Shown here piece after piece: positions 8,430 to 17,478 of a DNA stretch of 64,000 nt. The stretch comes from Synechococcus sp. CS-1330. Its GTDB lineage: Bacteria; Cyanobacteriota; Cyanobacteriia; PCC-6307; Cyanobiaceae. The notes beneath the pieces are model-generated. The model made no database searches. It saw nothing but the letters and a program-made list of their open reading frames with translations, and had not been told where the DNA came from. How positions within the stretch are numbered: the first letter of the stretch is position 1; the number at the start of each line of letters is the position of its first letter. Both the position numbers and the translations under genes were made by a program. The stretch lies in contig JAHLYR010000047.1 of NCBI GenBank assembly GCA_025128025.1, forward strand, positions 152,468 to 216,467, read 5' to 3'.

Positions 8430-10754
8430 ATGTTGGGCAGCAAATTTGGGCGGCGTCTTGTTACGGCCGCTGCGGCGGCAGTCCTTCCCGGTTTTGTCCT
8501 TCTTGACGCCGTTGCCCACGCTGGCCCTCGCCAATCCGCTGCAGGTGCTCCAACGTCTGCGACCAGTCAATCCTCCTCCTCCTTTCGTGGCTCTGCTGCT
8601 ATAGCTGCGGGGCCGATCCAGCTGCAGGTGCGTCGCCTGGGTGATGCTGTTGAGCTGGTTGTTCAGGGGGTTGGCGCGGCTCCCCAGTTGCAGCAGTCGA
8701 TGCGAAGCAATAGCTGGCAGGGTCAGCTGCTTACAGCTATTCCTACGGGGTTGCGGTCTGGCCCGCAGCGCATCTCCTTACCGGAGCTTGGTTTTCAGTC
8801 GGTCAGCCTGGATGGATCCGGCAGCAGTTACAGCCTGTCGGTGACCCCAATGCCTGGGGTTCCACTGGCGCGCCCGGTGGTGAGCGCTGATGGTTTGAAT
8901 CTGATCCTCACGTTTCCCGCCTCGCCGCAGGTTTCTCTGCAGACGAACCGCCTGGATTTGAGTCAGCCTGGCGCTGTGCCGCTGCCTACCTATGCGCCAC
9001 CACTTCAGCCCCGGGCTGTGGCACCGCCGTTGGGGGATATGGCTGTGGGGTCAATGACAATGCGGAATCCAGGGTATCTGCAGGTCAAAGGTCCAAATGT
9101 GACTTTGACATTTAGAAATGCCCCCGTTCGCGATGCTTTGATGGCAGTTGCGCGCATTGGCGGATACGGATTTGTTTATTTATCCGAGAGTCTGACTGAG
9201 GAAGGGAAAGACTATCTAAGTGCAGAAAAAATTACAAGCAGATATAAAGACTTTGTTACTAATTCTGGCAATAATTTCGAGAAGGGACCTGATAATTTGT
9301 TGACTTTAAAAGAAAATCCCAGGCCTGTAACTGTTTCGTTTGCCAATGAGAGCTATTCTGGCGCTGTTAATGCAATTTTGGCGGCAGGAGGGCTTCAAGG
9401 AAGATTGCAGGGTCGAACAATCTTTGCTGGGCCTAATATGCTTGCCTTGGCTACTTATGGACCTCAGCTTTCTAAGGTCTATAGGTTAAATCAAGCTAGC
9501 GCTCAAAGTGCAGCGCAATACCTGGCCAGCCTAGGAGCAATTATATATATACCTCAAACAATCACGAATGTGCAAAGTACTGGTAATTCAACGAATACTG
9601 GTGCTGGGACGGCCGGCGGTGGATCTACGAGTAGCACAACAAATACATCTACAAGTACTACTACTGAAATTCAAAAGTTTGGCGGCAAGCCTGGACCCAT
9701 TTTGGGCGTTACCGGCACAATCGATAGCAGGCTTTCTACGATTACTCTGATTGGAGAGCCTTCGAGTGTGGCTATCGCAGAGCAATATTTGCGGCAGCTT
9801 GATTTACGCCAGCGACAGGTGGCTTTGTCTGTCAAGATATTGGATGTTAACTTGGATAATGACTCCATAATGGAAAATAGTTTTGCGATTCGCTGGGGTA
9901 ATAATTTTATTGTCAATGATGGCGGCGAGCTGCTCGGAGCTTTCGGGAATAATTTGCCACCTGGCTACAATCCCTTGACGGGATTTAGTGCGCCACAGGC
10001 AAATCCTGGTTCTGCTTATCCGAAAAATCAATTTTACGACTTTCTCAGGGCTCAAATTGTGTCTCAGAGCACGAAGCTCTTGGCTAGTCCAACGCTGATT
10101 CTTCAGGAAAATCCTGCCGAATTGCGCGCGGCTGGAGGTGGTGGCTCCGGTTCATCGCAGGCTGGATCTTTGGACGACTACAACATCGACTCCCCAATTG
10201 GTCGTCGCATGGCTAACGAAGGAGTTGTCAGGGTTGGCACAAATGTGATTACCCAGTATCAGGTGAATAATGCGGCAAACTCTGCTGGCGCCAGTAATAT
10301 CATCACCTGCCAGCCGACGCTGTCCACGGCCGGGCTTGTTTTGGGGGCTCGTATTCAAAAGATCGATGATAATGGCTTCGTCACATTTGCTTTGTCTCCA
10401 AGTGTTTCTGCGGTAACTGATCGCGAGCCCGTTCCGGGATGTGGAAATATTGACATTCTGAGCGTGCGTCGATTGGATACGGGTGCGCTACGGGTGCGAG
10501 ATGGTCAGACATTGATCATGACGGGTGTGATTTCAGAGTTTGATCGAGCGGAAGTCACCAAGTGGCCAATTCTTGGTGATATTCCACTGATTGGTTCGTT
10601 GTTCCGCTCTAGCGGGACTCGCCGCGAAAAGAGAGAGTTGGTGATTATGGTGACACCAAAAATAATTAATGATGTAGAAGGTGGTGTGTATGGCTATGGC
10701 TACCAGCCTTCAACTCCTGATGCTCGCAGCTTTATGGGGGCATCGGGGTATTAG
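8430..10754 (+). CDS. pilQ: Type IV pilus outer-membrane secretin PilQ
   Basis: Secretin of 774 residues that forms the outer-membrane channel for type IV pili, used in motility and DNA uptake. Layout: signal peptide (about 1-32), AMIN domain (about 55-175), STN-like domain around residue 225 (VTLTFRNAPVRDALMAVARI), secretin N-type domain (SKVYRLNQASAQSAAQYL), a Ser/Thr/Gly/Asn-rich linker (about 385-410), and the C-terminal secretin domain with LLASPTLILQENP, VRDGQTLIMTGVIS, PILGDIPLIGSLFR and ELVIMVTPKII. Odd: base composition falls sharply inside the gene, roughly 9080-10060. By hand count 9241-9300 has 19 G/C out of 60, whereas neighbours are far richer. The frame stays intact, so this looks like mosaic origin rather than decay. 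Confidence 0.93.
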   Translation: MLGSKFGRRLVTAAAAAVLPGFVLLDAVAHAGPRQSAAGAPTSATSQSSSSFRGSAAIAAGPIQLQVRRLGDAVELVVQGVGAAPQLQQSMRSNSWQGQLLTAIPTGLRSGPQRISLPELGFQSVSLDGSGSSYSLSVTPMPGVPLARPVVSADGLNLILTFPASPQVSLQTNRLDLSQPGAVPLPTYAPPLQPRAVAPPLGDMAVGSMTMRNPGYLQVKGPNVTLTFRNAPVRDALMAVARIGGYGFVYLSESLTEEGKDYLSAEKITSRYKDFVTNSGNNFEKGPDNLLTLKENPRPVTVSFANESYSGAVNAILAAGGLQGRLQGRTIFAGPNMLALATYGPQLSKVYRLNQASAQSAAQYLASLGAIIYIPQTITNVQSTGNSTNTGAGTAGGGSTSSTTNTSTSTTTEIQKFGGKPGPILGVTGTIDSRLSTITLIGEPSSVAIAEQYLRQLDLRQRQVALSVKILDVNLDNDSIMENSFAIRWGNNFIVNDGGELLGAFGNNLPPGYNPLTGFSAPQANPGSAYPKNQFYDFLRAQIVSQSTKLLASPTLILQENPAELRAAGGGGSGSSQAGSLDDYNIDSPIGRRMANEGVVRVGTNVITQYQVNNAANSAGASNIITCQPTLSTAGLVLGARIQKIDDNGFVTFALSPSVSAVTDREPVPGCGNIDILSVRRLDTGALRVRDGQTLIMTGVISEFDRAEVTKWPILGDIPLIGSLFRSSGTRREKRELVIMVTPKIINDVEGGVYGYGYQPSTPDARSFMGASGY

Positions 10755-10829
10755 AAAGCGATGGCTCTGCTCAAGCGCTGACTGGCAGTGCTCACCGCCT
10801 CTGAGCTCGCCCCCGCACTCTGAGTGCCT

Positions 10830-11669
10830 TTACAAGCCCATTGGCAGAAAGGCCTTGGCCGCCAGTGGGGCCAGAAACTGAAAGGCGGCGAGGGCGCCAC
10901 TCAGGGCTTTGCTGCCGGCTCCGTTGCCGCCGGGAGTATCGGGCTTGGTTGATGCCACCACGGTCTTGGCAGCTTGCTTCAACTGCAACGCCTGCTCGTG
11001 TTCGCCGCGTTCTCCATAGAGGCTGGCGGCGTAGTTGAAATCATTGGCGGCCAGCTCGCTCTTGCCCTGCTCGCCGCGGCAGATCCCCCGGGCCACCCAG
11101 CTGATGGCGGCGGTGGGTTCCTTGCGGATAGCGGCGCTGAAAAATGCTTCCGCCTCTGGATAGCGGCCCTGCTGCGCGGCCTCGGCGCCCGCGTTGTGCA
11201 ATTCCGCATAGCTCAGTTGCGTTGGCTCGATGCCTGTGGCCCGTTGCCAGTGGCTGCGGGCTAGGGCTCCTGGGTCCAGCAGGGCACCACTGAGATCGGC
11301 CTGGCGCAGATCGGTGCCATCCAGCCGTGCGCCGCGTAGGTCGGCGCCGCGCAGCGAGGCGCCCATCAGGCTCGTGAAGCTCAGATTGGCGCCGCTGAGT
11401 TGGGCGCCATCCAGGCGGGCCTGACCCAGGTTGGCTCGCTGCAGCTGGGCTTGGCGGAGATCGGCATCGCGCAGATCCGCATGCACCAGATCCGCGTCTT
11501 GAAGCTTGCAGCCACGGCAGCTGCGGGTTTCCAGCAGTTTGAAAAGGTCGCTCGAATCCGCCTTGGCGGTAGGCGGCATCACTATGGCTACAGCAGCGAG
11601 CAAGCTGGCGGCGGCGCTCAGCAGGAGGCCTGGACCTGGCAACGTCGGAGGCGCGATGCGGCTTTGCAT
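10830..11669 (-). CDS. Exported pentapeptide-repeat protein with TPR-like C-terminus
   Basis: The 279-residue product starts with a hydrophobic segment (about 10-33) ending ATAKA-like, which suggests export or membrane anchoring. Residues about 45-140 are pentapeptide repeats of the A(D/N)LXX type (DADLVHADLRDADLRQAQLQ and so on), preceded by CRGCKL. These should fold into a right-handed beta helix. Residues about 155-230 (AEAAQQGRYPEAEAFFSAAI, ARGICRGEQGKSELAANDFN) resemble two TPR helices. The start is the ATG at 11669, because the signal sequence follows it; the frame is open further upstream only as a shadow of the cobD-like gene. Function unknown. Confidence 0.78.
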   Translation of the reverse strand: MQSRIAPPTLPGPGLLLSAAASLLAAVAIVMPPTAKADSSDLFKLLETRSCRGCKLQDADLVHADLRDADLRQAQLQRANLGQARLDGAQLSGANLSFTSLMGASLRGADLRGARLDGTDLRQADLSGALLDPGALARSHWQRATGIEPTQLSYAELHNAGAEAAQQGRYPEAEAFFSAAIRKEPTAAISWVARGICRGEQGKSELAANDFNYAASLYGERGEHEQALQLKQAAKTVVASTKPDTPGGNGAGSKALSGALAAFQFLAPLAAKAFLPMGL

Positions 11670-11774
11670 GGCATTGTGCCCGTTGCAACGGCTTATAGCG
11701 CAGGAATTCGTGCGCTTCCCAGGCTGCACAGGGCTGTTCACCAGGCGGCCGGCGGCAGCAATTAGCTTTCGGCC

Positions 11775-12875
11775 ATGCAGATGCCGCCATCCGAGCGCCA
11801 TGGCGGCAATCTGGCCGCCACCGCCGCGCGCCTGGGTTGCAGGCCCTCCCAGCTGCTGGATGCCAGCGCTTCCCTGGTGCCCTTCGGGCCGCCTTGTGCT
11901 GTGCGCGGCTCCCTGCTGAAGGCTGCCCTGGGCCTCGCCTCTGGGTCGCCGCTGCGGGCTTATCCCGACCGGCACGCCACTGGCTTGCGCGCCTCCCTGG
12001 CCCAGTTGCATGGGGTGGAGCCCGACTGGACGCTGCCGGGCAATGGGGCGGCGGAATTGTTCACCTGGGCAGCGCGCGATGCGGCCGCAGCCGGCTTGAG
12101 TGTGGTGCCCCAGCCGGGCTTCGCCGATTACCCCCGTGCCCTGGCCTGTTGGGGCGGCGCCTGGCGATCTCTGCCGTTGACGCTCCAGGCCAGTTCGGGG
12201 CCGCAGCCGTTTCCGGTGGCTCCGGCGGGCGCGGTGCTGTGGCTCACCAACCCCCACAACCCCACCGGAGCGCTGTGGAGCCTTGCCTCCCTTGAGCCCT
12301 TGTTGCAGCGCTTCGCCCTCGTGATCGCCGATGAGGCCTTTCTGCCGCTGGTGCCAGGCGGGGAAGCCCAGAGCCTGATTCCGCTGCTGCAGGCCCACCC
12401 CAACCTGGTGGTTATCCGCAGCCTCACCAAGCTGTGGTCGATCGCCGGCCTGCGTCTCGGTTATGCCCTCGGCCAGCCGGAGCGCCTGGCTCGCTGGGTC
12501 CGTTGGCGCGATCCCTGGCCGGTGAACGGTCTGGCGCTGGCGGTGGGTGAGCGGTTGCTGGCCGATCCGCTGGCCTACGGGCGTTGGTGCCGCCGGGTGC
12601 AGCGCTGGACAGCCCGCGAGGGGGCCTGGCTCTCGGCCCGGCTGGAGGCGTTGCCGGGCATCACGCCGCTACCGTCAGCCGCCAACTTTCTTTTGATTTA
12701 CGGCGACGCGTCCCTTGTGCCGCTGCGCGAGGGCCTGGAGTGCCGCCACCGCATCCTGTTGCGCGATTGCCGCTTCTTCGAAGGGCTGGGTGAGCGTTGG
12801 CTCCGCATCGGCGTCCAGAGCCGCCGCCACAACCGCCGCATCATCCGGGCCTTGCGGCAGGAGTGCGATAGCTAG
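11775..12875 (+). CDS. PLP-dependent aminotransferase-fold protein, probable L-threonine-O-3-phosphate decarboxylase (CobD-like)
   Basis: A 366-residue class I/II aminotransferase-fold protein. The beginning (HGGNLAATAARLG, then LLDASASLVPFGPP) is typical of CobD-type enzymes, which decarboxylate threonine phosphate to aminopropanol phosphate for the cobamide nucleotide loop. PLP sites: NPHNPTG, IADEAF, and the Schiff-base Lys in SLTKLWSIAGLRLGY. A HisC-type activity is less likely since a clearer HisC homologue lies at 37.4 kb. It is divergent from the pentapeptide gene with a 105-base shared upstream region. Its stop at 12873 is followed in the same frame by a PIN-domain remnant. Confidence 0.72.
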   Translation: MQMPPSERHGGNLAATAARLGCRPSQLLDASASLVPFGPPCAVRGSLLKAALGLASGSPLRAYPDRHATGLRASLAQLHGVEPDWTLPGNGAAELFTWAARDAAAAGLSVVPQPGFADYPRALACWGGAWRSLPLTLQASSGPQPFPVAPAGAVLWLTNPHNPTGALWSLASLEPLLQRFALVIADEAFLPLVPGGEAQSLIPLLQAHPNLVVIRSLTKLWSIAGLRLGYALGQPERLARWVRWRDPWPVNGLALAVGERLLADPLAYGRWCRRVQRWTAREGAWLSARLEALPGITPLPSAANFLLIYGDASLVPLREGLECRHRILLRDCRFFEGLGERWLRIGVQSRRHNRRIIRALRQECDS

Positions 12876-13028
12876 CGTTGTTTGAGAGCCCGTGAACGGT
12901 TGGCGCGGCCCATGTCCACGGCGGATGCGGTGATTGCAGCCACAGCCCTGGCCCATGGCGCCCTGCTCGCCACTCGGGATGAGGCTGACTTTGCCGACTT
13001 GGACTTGATCAACCCTTGGGAGTGCTGA
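12876..13028 (+). pseudogene. Remnant of a VapC-type PIN-domain toxin gene (C-terminal end only)
   Basis: Directly after the CobD-like stop codon, the same frame reads about 50 residues: RARERLARPMSTADAVIAAT, then ALAHGALLATRDEADFADL, then DLINPWEC and a TGA at 13026. This matches the end of VapC PIN domains (Ala-Asp-Ala-x-Ile-Ala-Ala-Thr-Ala, Thr-Arg-Asp/Asn-x-x-Asp-Phe, then Asn-Pro-Trp) including late conserved acidic residues. The N-terminal two thirds, the first catalytic Asp and any VapB antitoxin are absent. The last 20 bases overlap the end of murG on the other strand. Confidence 0.7.
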
Positions 13029-14085
13029 GCATCGCCGCCACCCGTTGATCGGCATCGCGCACCGCCAGCTCGCCCATGGCTGTAGACATTTGCTTTAGGG
13101 GATCACAAGCAGCTGCTGCCCCCCGCAGGCGCGGGCCCAGCAGCCGCCAGAGGCTGCGCTCGAGGGCCTGCTCAGCGGGGCCGTGCTGCCACACGATCAC
13201 GGCCGCCCCAAGTTCGGCGGCGGCGGCGGCGTTGACGTCCTGGTGGTGGTCGGCAGCGGCGGGGTAGGGCACCAATACCGCCGGGGTGCCGCACACTGCC
13301 AGCTCGCTGAGGGCGCCGGCGCCGCTGCGGCTGATCGCCAGGGCGGCGTGCTGCAGCAAGCCGGGGATTTTGTCGCTGAAGGGAAGCTCCACCACCCCTG
13401 CCGGCAGGGGCTGGCCTGCCTCGGGGTCGTTGCTGCCGGTGAGGTGCACCACCCGCACGCCAGCGGCCGTGAGCTTGGGCAGCAGGGGGCGCACCATCTG
13501 GTTGAGACCCACGGCTCCTTGGCTGCCACCCATCACCAGCAGCAGGGGCCCGGAGCCTTTGGGTGCCCAGTCTGGCAGGGGGGCGGGCTCCAGAAAGGCT
13601 TGCCGCACCGGCGTTCCCGTCACTACGGGCCGGCACCGAGGCAGACGGGTAGCGGCCTGGGGCAGGCCCACCGCCACCTGGCTGCAGAGTCGGCCTAGTA
13701 GGCGGGTCACCTTGCCGGGCACAGCGTTGCTTTCATGCAGCACCACCGGCACGCCGCACCAGCGGGCCGCCAGGATTGCAGGTGCCGCGATGTAACCGCC
13801 GCTGGTAAAAACCGCTGCGATGCGTTCGCGCCGGATCAGCTGCCTCACCGACCGAACGGCTTGCAGCAGTTGCAGCAGTTTTAGCAGCTTGCGCAGGCCC
13901 CGGCCTTGTAGCCCACCGGCTCGCACCGTGTGCAGCGGATAGCGGCTCGGCACCAGTTGGCGTTCCAGCCGGTCTGGCACCCCCAGCCACGACACACACC
14001 AATCAGCCGGCATGGCATCGGCCACGGCTAAGGCGGGGAAAAGGTGGCCACCGGTGCCGCTGGCAGCGATTAGGAGCCTGGGCAT
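13009..14085 (-). CDS. murG: UDP-N-acetylglucosamine--N-acetylmuramyl-(pentapeptide) pyrophosphoryl-undecaprenol GlcNAc transferase
   Basis: MurG transfers GlcNAc from UDP-GlcNAc to lipid I, making lipid II at the inner face of the cytoplasmic membrane. The 358-residue protein has the N-terminal glycine-rich loop [25 protein letters not shown], the second Gly-rich GGSQGA, and the donor-site signature [19 protein letters not shown] followed by [13 protein letters not shown]. The ATG at 14085 gives the usual N-terminus ([13 protein letters not shown]). It stands alone, not in a dcw cluster, as is common in cyanobacteria. The 3' end overlaps the PIN remnant. Confidence 0.95.
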   Translation of the reverse strand: MPRLLIAASGTGGHLFPALAVADAMPADWCVSWLGVPDRLERQLVPSRYPLHTVRAGGLQGRGLRKLLKLLQLLQAVRSVRQLIRRERIAAVFTSGGYIAAPAILAARWCGVPVVLHESNAVPGKVTRLLGRLCSQVAVGLPQAATRLPRCRPVVTGTPVRQAFLEPAPLPDWAPKGSGPLLLVMGGSQGAVGLNQMVRPLLPKLTAAGVRVVHLTGSNDPEAGQPLPAGVVELPFSDKIPGLLQHAALAISRSGAGALSELAVCGTPAVLVPYPAAADHHQDVNAAAAAELGAAVIVWQHGPAEQALERSLWRLLGPRLRGAAAACDPLKQMSTAMGELAVRDADQRVAAMLSTPKG

Positions 14086-14135
14086 GGGTGTTGGGGCTTA
14101 AGCGTGCCTAACTTAAAAGCGGTTTCCGCCGCCCC

Positions 14136-14906
14136 ATGCCGCGTCTCCAGCAACTTGGCCGATTTCTGCCCCGAGGCGTGGCCGGCCTCGCCGCCCTGCT
14201 GGCCAGCTCGCTGCCAGTGTTCGCTGCAGCTTTGCCCAGTGCGACCCAGCTGCAGGCCCTGGAAAGGGCCCTCAACGGCACCGGCGAGCTCAGGGGAGCC
14301 ATAGAGGATGGTCCCGGGCTCGACGTAACCCTGGTGGAACTGCGCCGGCGCAGTCTGCTGCGGCAGTTCCCCGATGCCCGCTGGCAGCTCAGCCCAGGCA
14401 AGCCCCTGCGGGATGGCCGCAGCACAGTGCAGCTCTTCGTTACCGGCAGCCGGCAGGACGGCCCAACTCGCTACCGGCTCGATGCTCAGCAACAGCTGGT
14501 GCTCAGCAGCAGTGGCGGCCCTGGGGGCCGCATCAACGGCCAGACCGTGATTCGCGAGCAGACTCTGCTGCGCAGCGGTGAGGCCGATCTACCCGTGAGT
14601 CTTTTGATCCCGGATGCGGTGCTCACAGGTCAGCGCTACGACGTTGACGCGGTGTTTGATGAGCCCCTGGAGGGGGCGATCGCGGCTGGTGGTTTGGTGG
14701 CTCTTACCGGTCAGCAGGTGAACGCCCTGGACAGCCCCGACTTACAGCTAGGGGCTTTGGGAGGCGGCGGCCTGTTCAAATCGGTGCAGGCTCCCTTCAC
14801 ACCGGGATCCCAGACCTGGGCAATTTTGCTGGTGCATCCCAAGGGCATCGTCAGTGCCACCAAGCGGGTATTGGTGGTGGCTGATAAAGCCCAGCTGAAT
14901 CCTTAA
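14136..14906 (+). CDS. Exported protein of unknown function
   Basis: I do not recognise a family. The 256-residue product has a signal-peptide-like N-terminus (Arg residues, then GLAALLASSLPVFAAA). The mature part mixes a helical start (ATQLQALERALNGTGELRGA) with repeated beta-rich segments such as STVQLFVTGSRQDGPTRYRL and QTWAILLVHPKGIVSATKRV, so a periplasmic beta-sandwich is plausible. It is divergent from murG. Its stop codon TAA shares four bases (TTAA, 14903-14906) with the stop of the convergent EF-hand gene. Confidence 0.7.
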   Translation: MPRLQQLGRFLPRGVAGLAALLASSLPVFAAALPSATQLQALERALNGTGELRGAIEDGPGLDVTLVELRRRSLLRQFPDARWQLSPGKPLRDGRSTVQLFVTGSRQDGPTRYRLDAQQQLVLSSSGGPGGRINGQTVIREQTLLRSGEADLPVSLLIPDAVLTGQRYDVDAVFDEPLEGAIAAGGLVALTGQQVNALDSPDLQLGALGGGGLFKSVQAPFTPGSQTWAILLVHPKGIVSATKRVLVVADKAQLNP

Positions 14907-15181
14907 CGCAGGTCGCCCGGCACCAGGTAGCCCTTGCCGCCGCGATCGAGTCGCTCGAAGTGGCGCTGTAGGTAGGCGTTGGCGCGCACTTCGTCGCGTT
15001 CCAACCTGCCATCGCCGTTGCGATCGAGCTGCCTGAACAGTTGCGCTAACCGCTGTTGATACACCTCCAACTCATCGGCTGCCCGTACCGGCTGTCCTGA
15101 GCTGCCGACTGCTACCAAAAGCAGGACTCCCGCCAAGCTGCTGGCGATATGGCGCAGGGCATGGCGGACACCAGGAACCAT
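14903..15181 (-). CDS. Small exported EF-hand protein
   Basis: This is a 92-residue product starting at the ATG at 15181, which places a signal peptide (about 8-34) at the front: HIASSLAGVLLLVAVGSSGQ then PVRAA. The mature part has one canonical EF-hand calcium loop, FRQLDRNGDGRLERDEV (Asp1, Asn3, Asp5, Arg7, Glu12), and a second degenerate one (LDRGGKGYLVPGDL). It probably binds calcium in the periplasm; partners are unknown. Stop codons are shared with the convergent gene before it. Confidence 0.75.
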   Translation of the reverse strand: MVPGVRHALRHIASSLAGVLLLVAVGSSGQPVRAADELEVYQQRLAQLFRQLDRNGDGRLERDEVRANAYLQRHFERLDRGGKGYLVPGDLR

Positions 15182-15311
15182 GGTTGCGCTGGGCAAGGTT
15201 GCGCTTGGAATGGCTGAGGTGCTCATGAACTCAGGCTATGCAGCCCGGTGCTGCCCGTTATTGCCAGATTCCGGCCAAGCTGTGACCAGATCTTTCCGGA
15301 ATGGCCCTTCG

Positions 15312-16037
15312 ATGTCCCCAGGCCAAAGCATCTGGGTTGTCGATGACGACCCCGAATTGCGGAGCATGGTGGGTACCTACCTGATTGATCAGGGCTATGA
15401 CGTGCGCTGCCTTGCAGACGGAGCCCAGCTAATGGCGCGTTTGGCTGGCCAGCGCCCCGATCTGGTAGTGCTGGATCTGATGCTGCCGGGAGACGACGGC
15501 CTCACCCTGCTGAGGCGCCTGCGCGATGGCGGCGATGATCTGCCGGTGGTGATGCTCACGGCCAAAGGCGATGCGGTGGACCGGATCATCGGCCTGGAGC
15601 AGGGCGCCGACGACTATCTTGCCAAGCCGTTTCTACCGCGGGAGCTCACCGCTCGCATCGAAGCGGTACTGCGCCGCCGCGTCACCCTGCCGGCCGGTAC
15701 GCCCCTGGTCGATGGGGAGTCGTTGACGATTGGGGAGCAGGTGCTGGATCTGGCGGCCCGCACCCTGGAGCAGGGGGGCAGGATCACGGTGCTCACCTCC
15801 GGCGAATTCGCCTTGCTGGCGGCCTTTGTGCAGCATCCTCACCGACCTCTTTCGCGTGAGCGGCTGGTCGAGCTGGCGCGCGGGCCTGAATCGCTCACCG
15901 ACAGCCGCAGCATGGATGTACAGGTGTCACGGCTGCGCAAGCTGGTGGAACCCGATCCCGCTCGCCCCCGCTACCTGCAGACGGTGTGGGGCTACGGCTA
16001 TGTATTCGTGCCCGATGGTCAGCCTCGCAGTCGTTAG
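15312..16037 (+). CDS. OmpR-family two-component response regulator
   Basis: The receiver domain (about 1-125) shows the acidic pocket VVDDDPE, the phosphorylated Asp in LVVLDLMLPGDDG, the switch Thr in VVMLTAKGD and the Lys in YLAKPFLPREL. The winged-helix DNA-binding domain (about 140-235) ends with VSRLRKLVEPDP, then RYLQTVWGYGYVF. The start is the ATG at 15312; the upstream open frame has no conserved sequence. The sensor kinase gene begins 23 bases before this stop, so the two form a pair. Targets are unknown; the small exported protein genes downstream are candidates by position only. Confidence 0.9.
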   Translation: MSPGQSIWVVDDDPELRSMVGTYLIDQGYDVRCLADGAQLMARLAGQRPDLVVLDLMLPGDDGLTLLRRLRDGGDDLPVVMLTAKGDAVDRIIGLEQGADDYLAKPFLPRELTARIEAVLRRRVTLPAGTPLVDGESLTIGEQVLDLAARTLEQGGRITVLTSGEFALLAAFVQHPHRPLSRERLVELARGPESLTDSRSMDVQVSRLRKLVEPDPARPRYLQTVWGYGYVFVPDGQPRSR

Positions 16038-17343
16038 GACCGCCCTGCGCTACGGCCTGGTGGGGCTTGGGGTTGCCCTGTTGAGTACGGCCCAGTTGCA
16101 GGCGCTGCTGGCCGAGCGTCTGCAGCGGGCCCGCATTGGCCAGTTGGGGCCCGAGGTGCTGTTTCAGGTGCGCTTAGCGGAGCTGGCCCTCGATCGGCTG
16201 CCGCCGGCGGCCCTGGCCCGGCTCAGTGGCCTCTCATTGAGAGTCGGGGCCCTTCCGCCCACCTCCACCAACCCTGTTCTGGCGGCGGAGGGAAGGCTGC
16301 TGCGCCAGGAGCTCTGCCGCGAGCTGCGGCCCTGTCCCGCCTTGCTGCCGGCGGCGCTGCCGCAGAGGGGTGTTTGGGTGCAATTGCTGGCGCCACTGGA
16401 GCCGGTGTGGCTGCTGGCGCCGATTCCGCCGGCCCGCCGCTGGCCGCCTGATCCCTGGCTGCTGCTGGCGGGCCTAGGGCTGGGCGGCAGCGTGGCGCTG
16501 CTGCTGTTTTTCTGGCTGGAGGTGCAACGCCCTTTGCAACAGCTGCAGCGGGCCCTTGGCGGTGTAGGCACCGCCGCCCGGCCACCGGCTCTGCCAGAGG
16601 AGCGTGGCACCACCACGGTGCGCCAGCTCACCGGCCGCTTCAATGCCATGGTGCGGCGCTTGGGGCGAGTCGAGCAGGAGCGTTCGGTGATGTTGGGTGG
16701 CATCGCCCACGACCTCAAAAGCCCGATTACACGTCTGCGCTTTCGGCTCAGCTTGGCCGGCTTGCCGGGAGTTGATCTGCAGCAGGCTGAGGTCGATCTG
16801 GCGGCACTGGAGCGGATCACCCAACAGTTTTTGCTGTTCGCTGGCGGTAACGACAACGAGGCGGCCGTGGCGGTGCCGCTGGATCAGCTGCTGGCCGAGG
16901 TGGCAGCGGGCCTGGATGCTGACACCCTGGCGCTGGAGCTGCAGCCCTTGCTGCGCGTGGTGCAGCCTGTGGCGCTTTCCCGGGCCGTGGCCAATCTGAT
17001 CGACAACGCCTGCAGTTACGGCGCACCGCCGCTGCGCTTGGTATTGCTGGCCGGGCCGCCTGAGGGGGAGGGCTTTCGCATCGTGCTTTGGGATGGGGGC
17101 TCCGGCATTGCCGCCCCGCAGTGGGATCAGGCTTTGATGCCCTTCCAGCGACTCGATACCGCCCGAGGTGGCAGCGGCCACTGCGGCCTGGGGCTGGCGA
17201 TTGCCGCTCGGGTGGCCGCCGCCCACGGCGGTGGGCTGGAGCGGCTGGAGAGCGATGGCTCCGGCAATGGCCCTAGCCCTGCCCTTGGATTTCACTTTGG
17301 AATCGTTCTTTGGGGGCGCTCCAAAAGCCAGTTGGGGAGCTGA
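16015..17343 (+). CDS. EnvZ-like sensor histidine kinase
   Basis: 442 residues: a first membrane helix (about 8-28), a short periplasmic domain rich in Leu/Arg/Pro (about 30-145), a second helix (about 146-170, WLLLAGLGLGGSVALLLFFW), HAMP region, then the H box GGIAHDLKSPITRLRFRL with the phospho-acceptor His. The ATPase domain has the N box NLIDNACSYG, G1 LWDGGSGI and G2 HCGLGLAIA. The order HDLKSP and ITRLR resembles the OmpR/EnvZ class. The ATG at 16015 overlaps the regulator gene by 23 bases, showing coupling. Signal unknown. Confidence 0.9.
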   Translation: MVSLAVVRTALRYGLVGLGVALLSTAQLQALLAERLQRARIGQLGPEVLFQVRLAELALDRLPPAALARLSGLSLRVGALPPTSTNPVLAAEGRLLRQELCRELRPCPALLPAALPQRGVWVQLLAPLEPVWLLAPIPPARRWPPDPWLLLAGLGLGGSVALLLFFWLEVQRPLQQLQRALGGVGTAARPPALPEERGTTTVRQLTGRFNAMVRRLGRVEQERSVMLGGIAHDLKSPITRLRFRLSLAGLPGVDLQQAEVDLAALERITQQFLLFAGGNDNEAAVAVPLDQLLAEVAAGLDADTLALELQPLLRVVQPVALSRAVANLIDNACSYGAPPLRLVLLAGPPEGEGFRIVLWDGGSGIAAPQWDQALMPFQRLDTARGGSGHCGLGLAIAARVAAAHGGGLERLESDGSGNGPSPALGFHFGIVLWGRSKSQLGS

Positions 17344-17478
17344 ATCTCCCGGTTAACGACCCGCGTTTGTCCGATTTGGTCACAGGTTGGTGGCAACTCG
17401 GTTGCACTTCGCCCGTTGGTTCGCCGCAAAGTTCCGGGGTGACAGCTCAAGGCTGCAGCGTTTCACCCACCTTTTCCC

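Noticed and set aside
10830..12398. A 522-codon open frame on the minus strand reaching into the CobD-like gene
   Set aside because: Only the part after the ATG at 11669 has a signal peptide and pentapeptide repeats; the rest is a shadow of the CobD-like gene.
15730..16014. Upstream extension of the sensor kinase reading frame
   Set aside because: It lies within the response regulator gene in another frame and has no kinase-type sequence; the ATG at 16015 is followed directly by a membrane helix.
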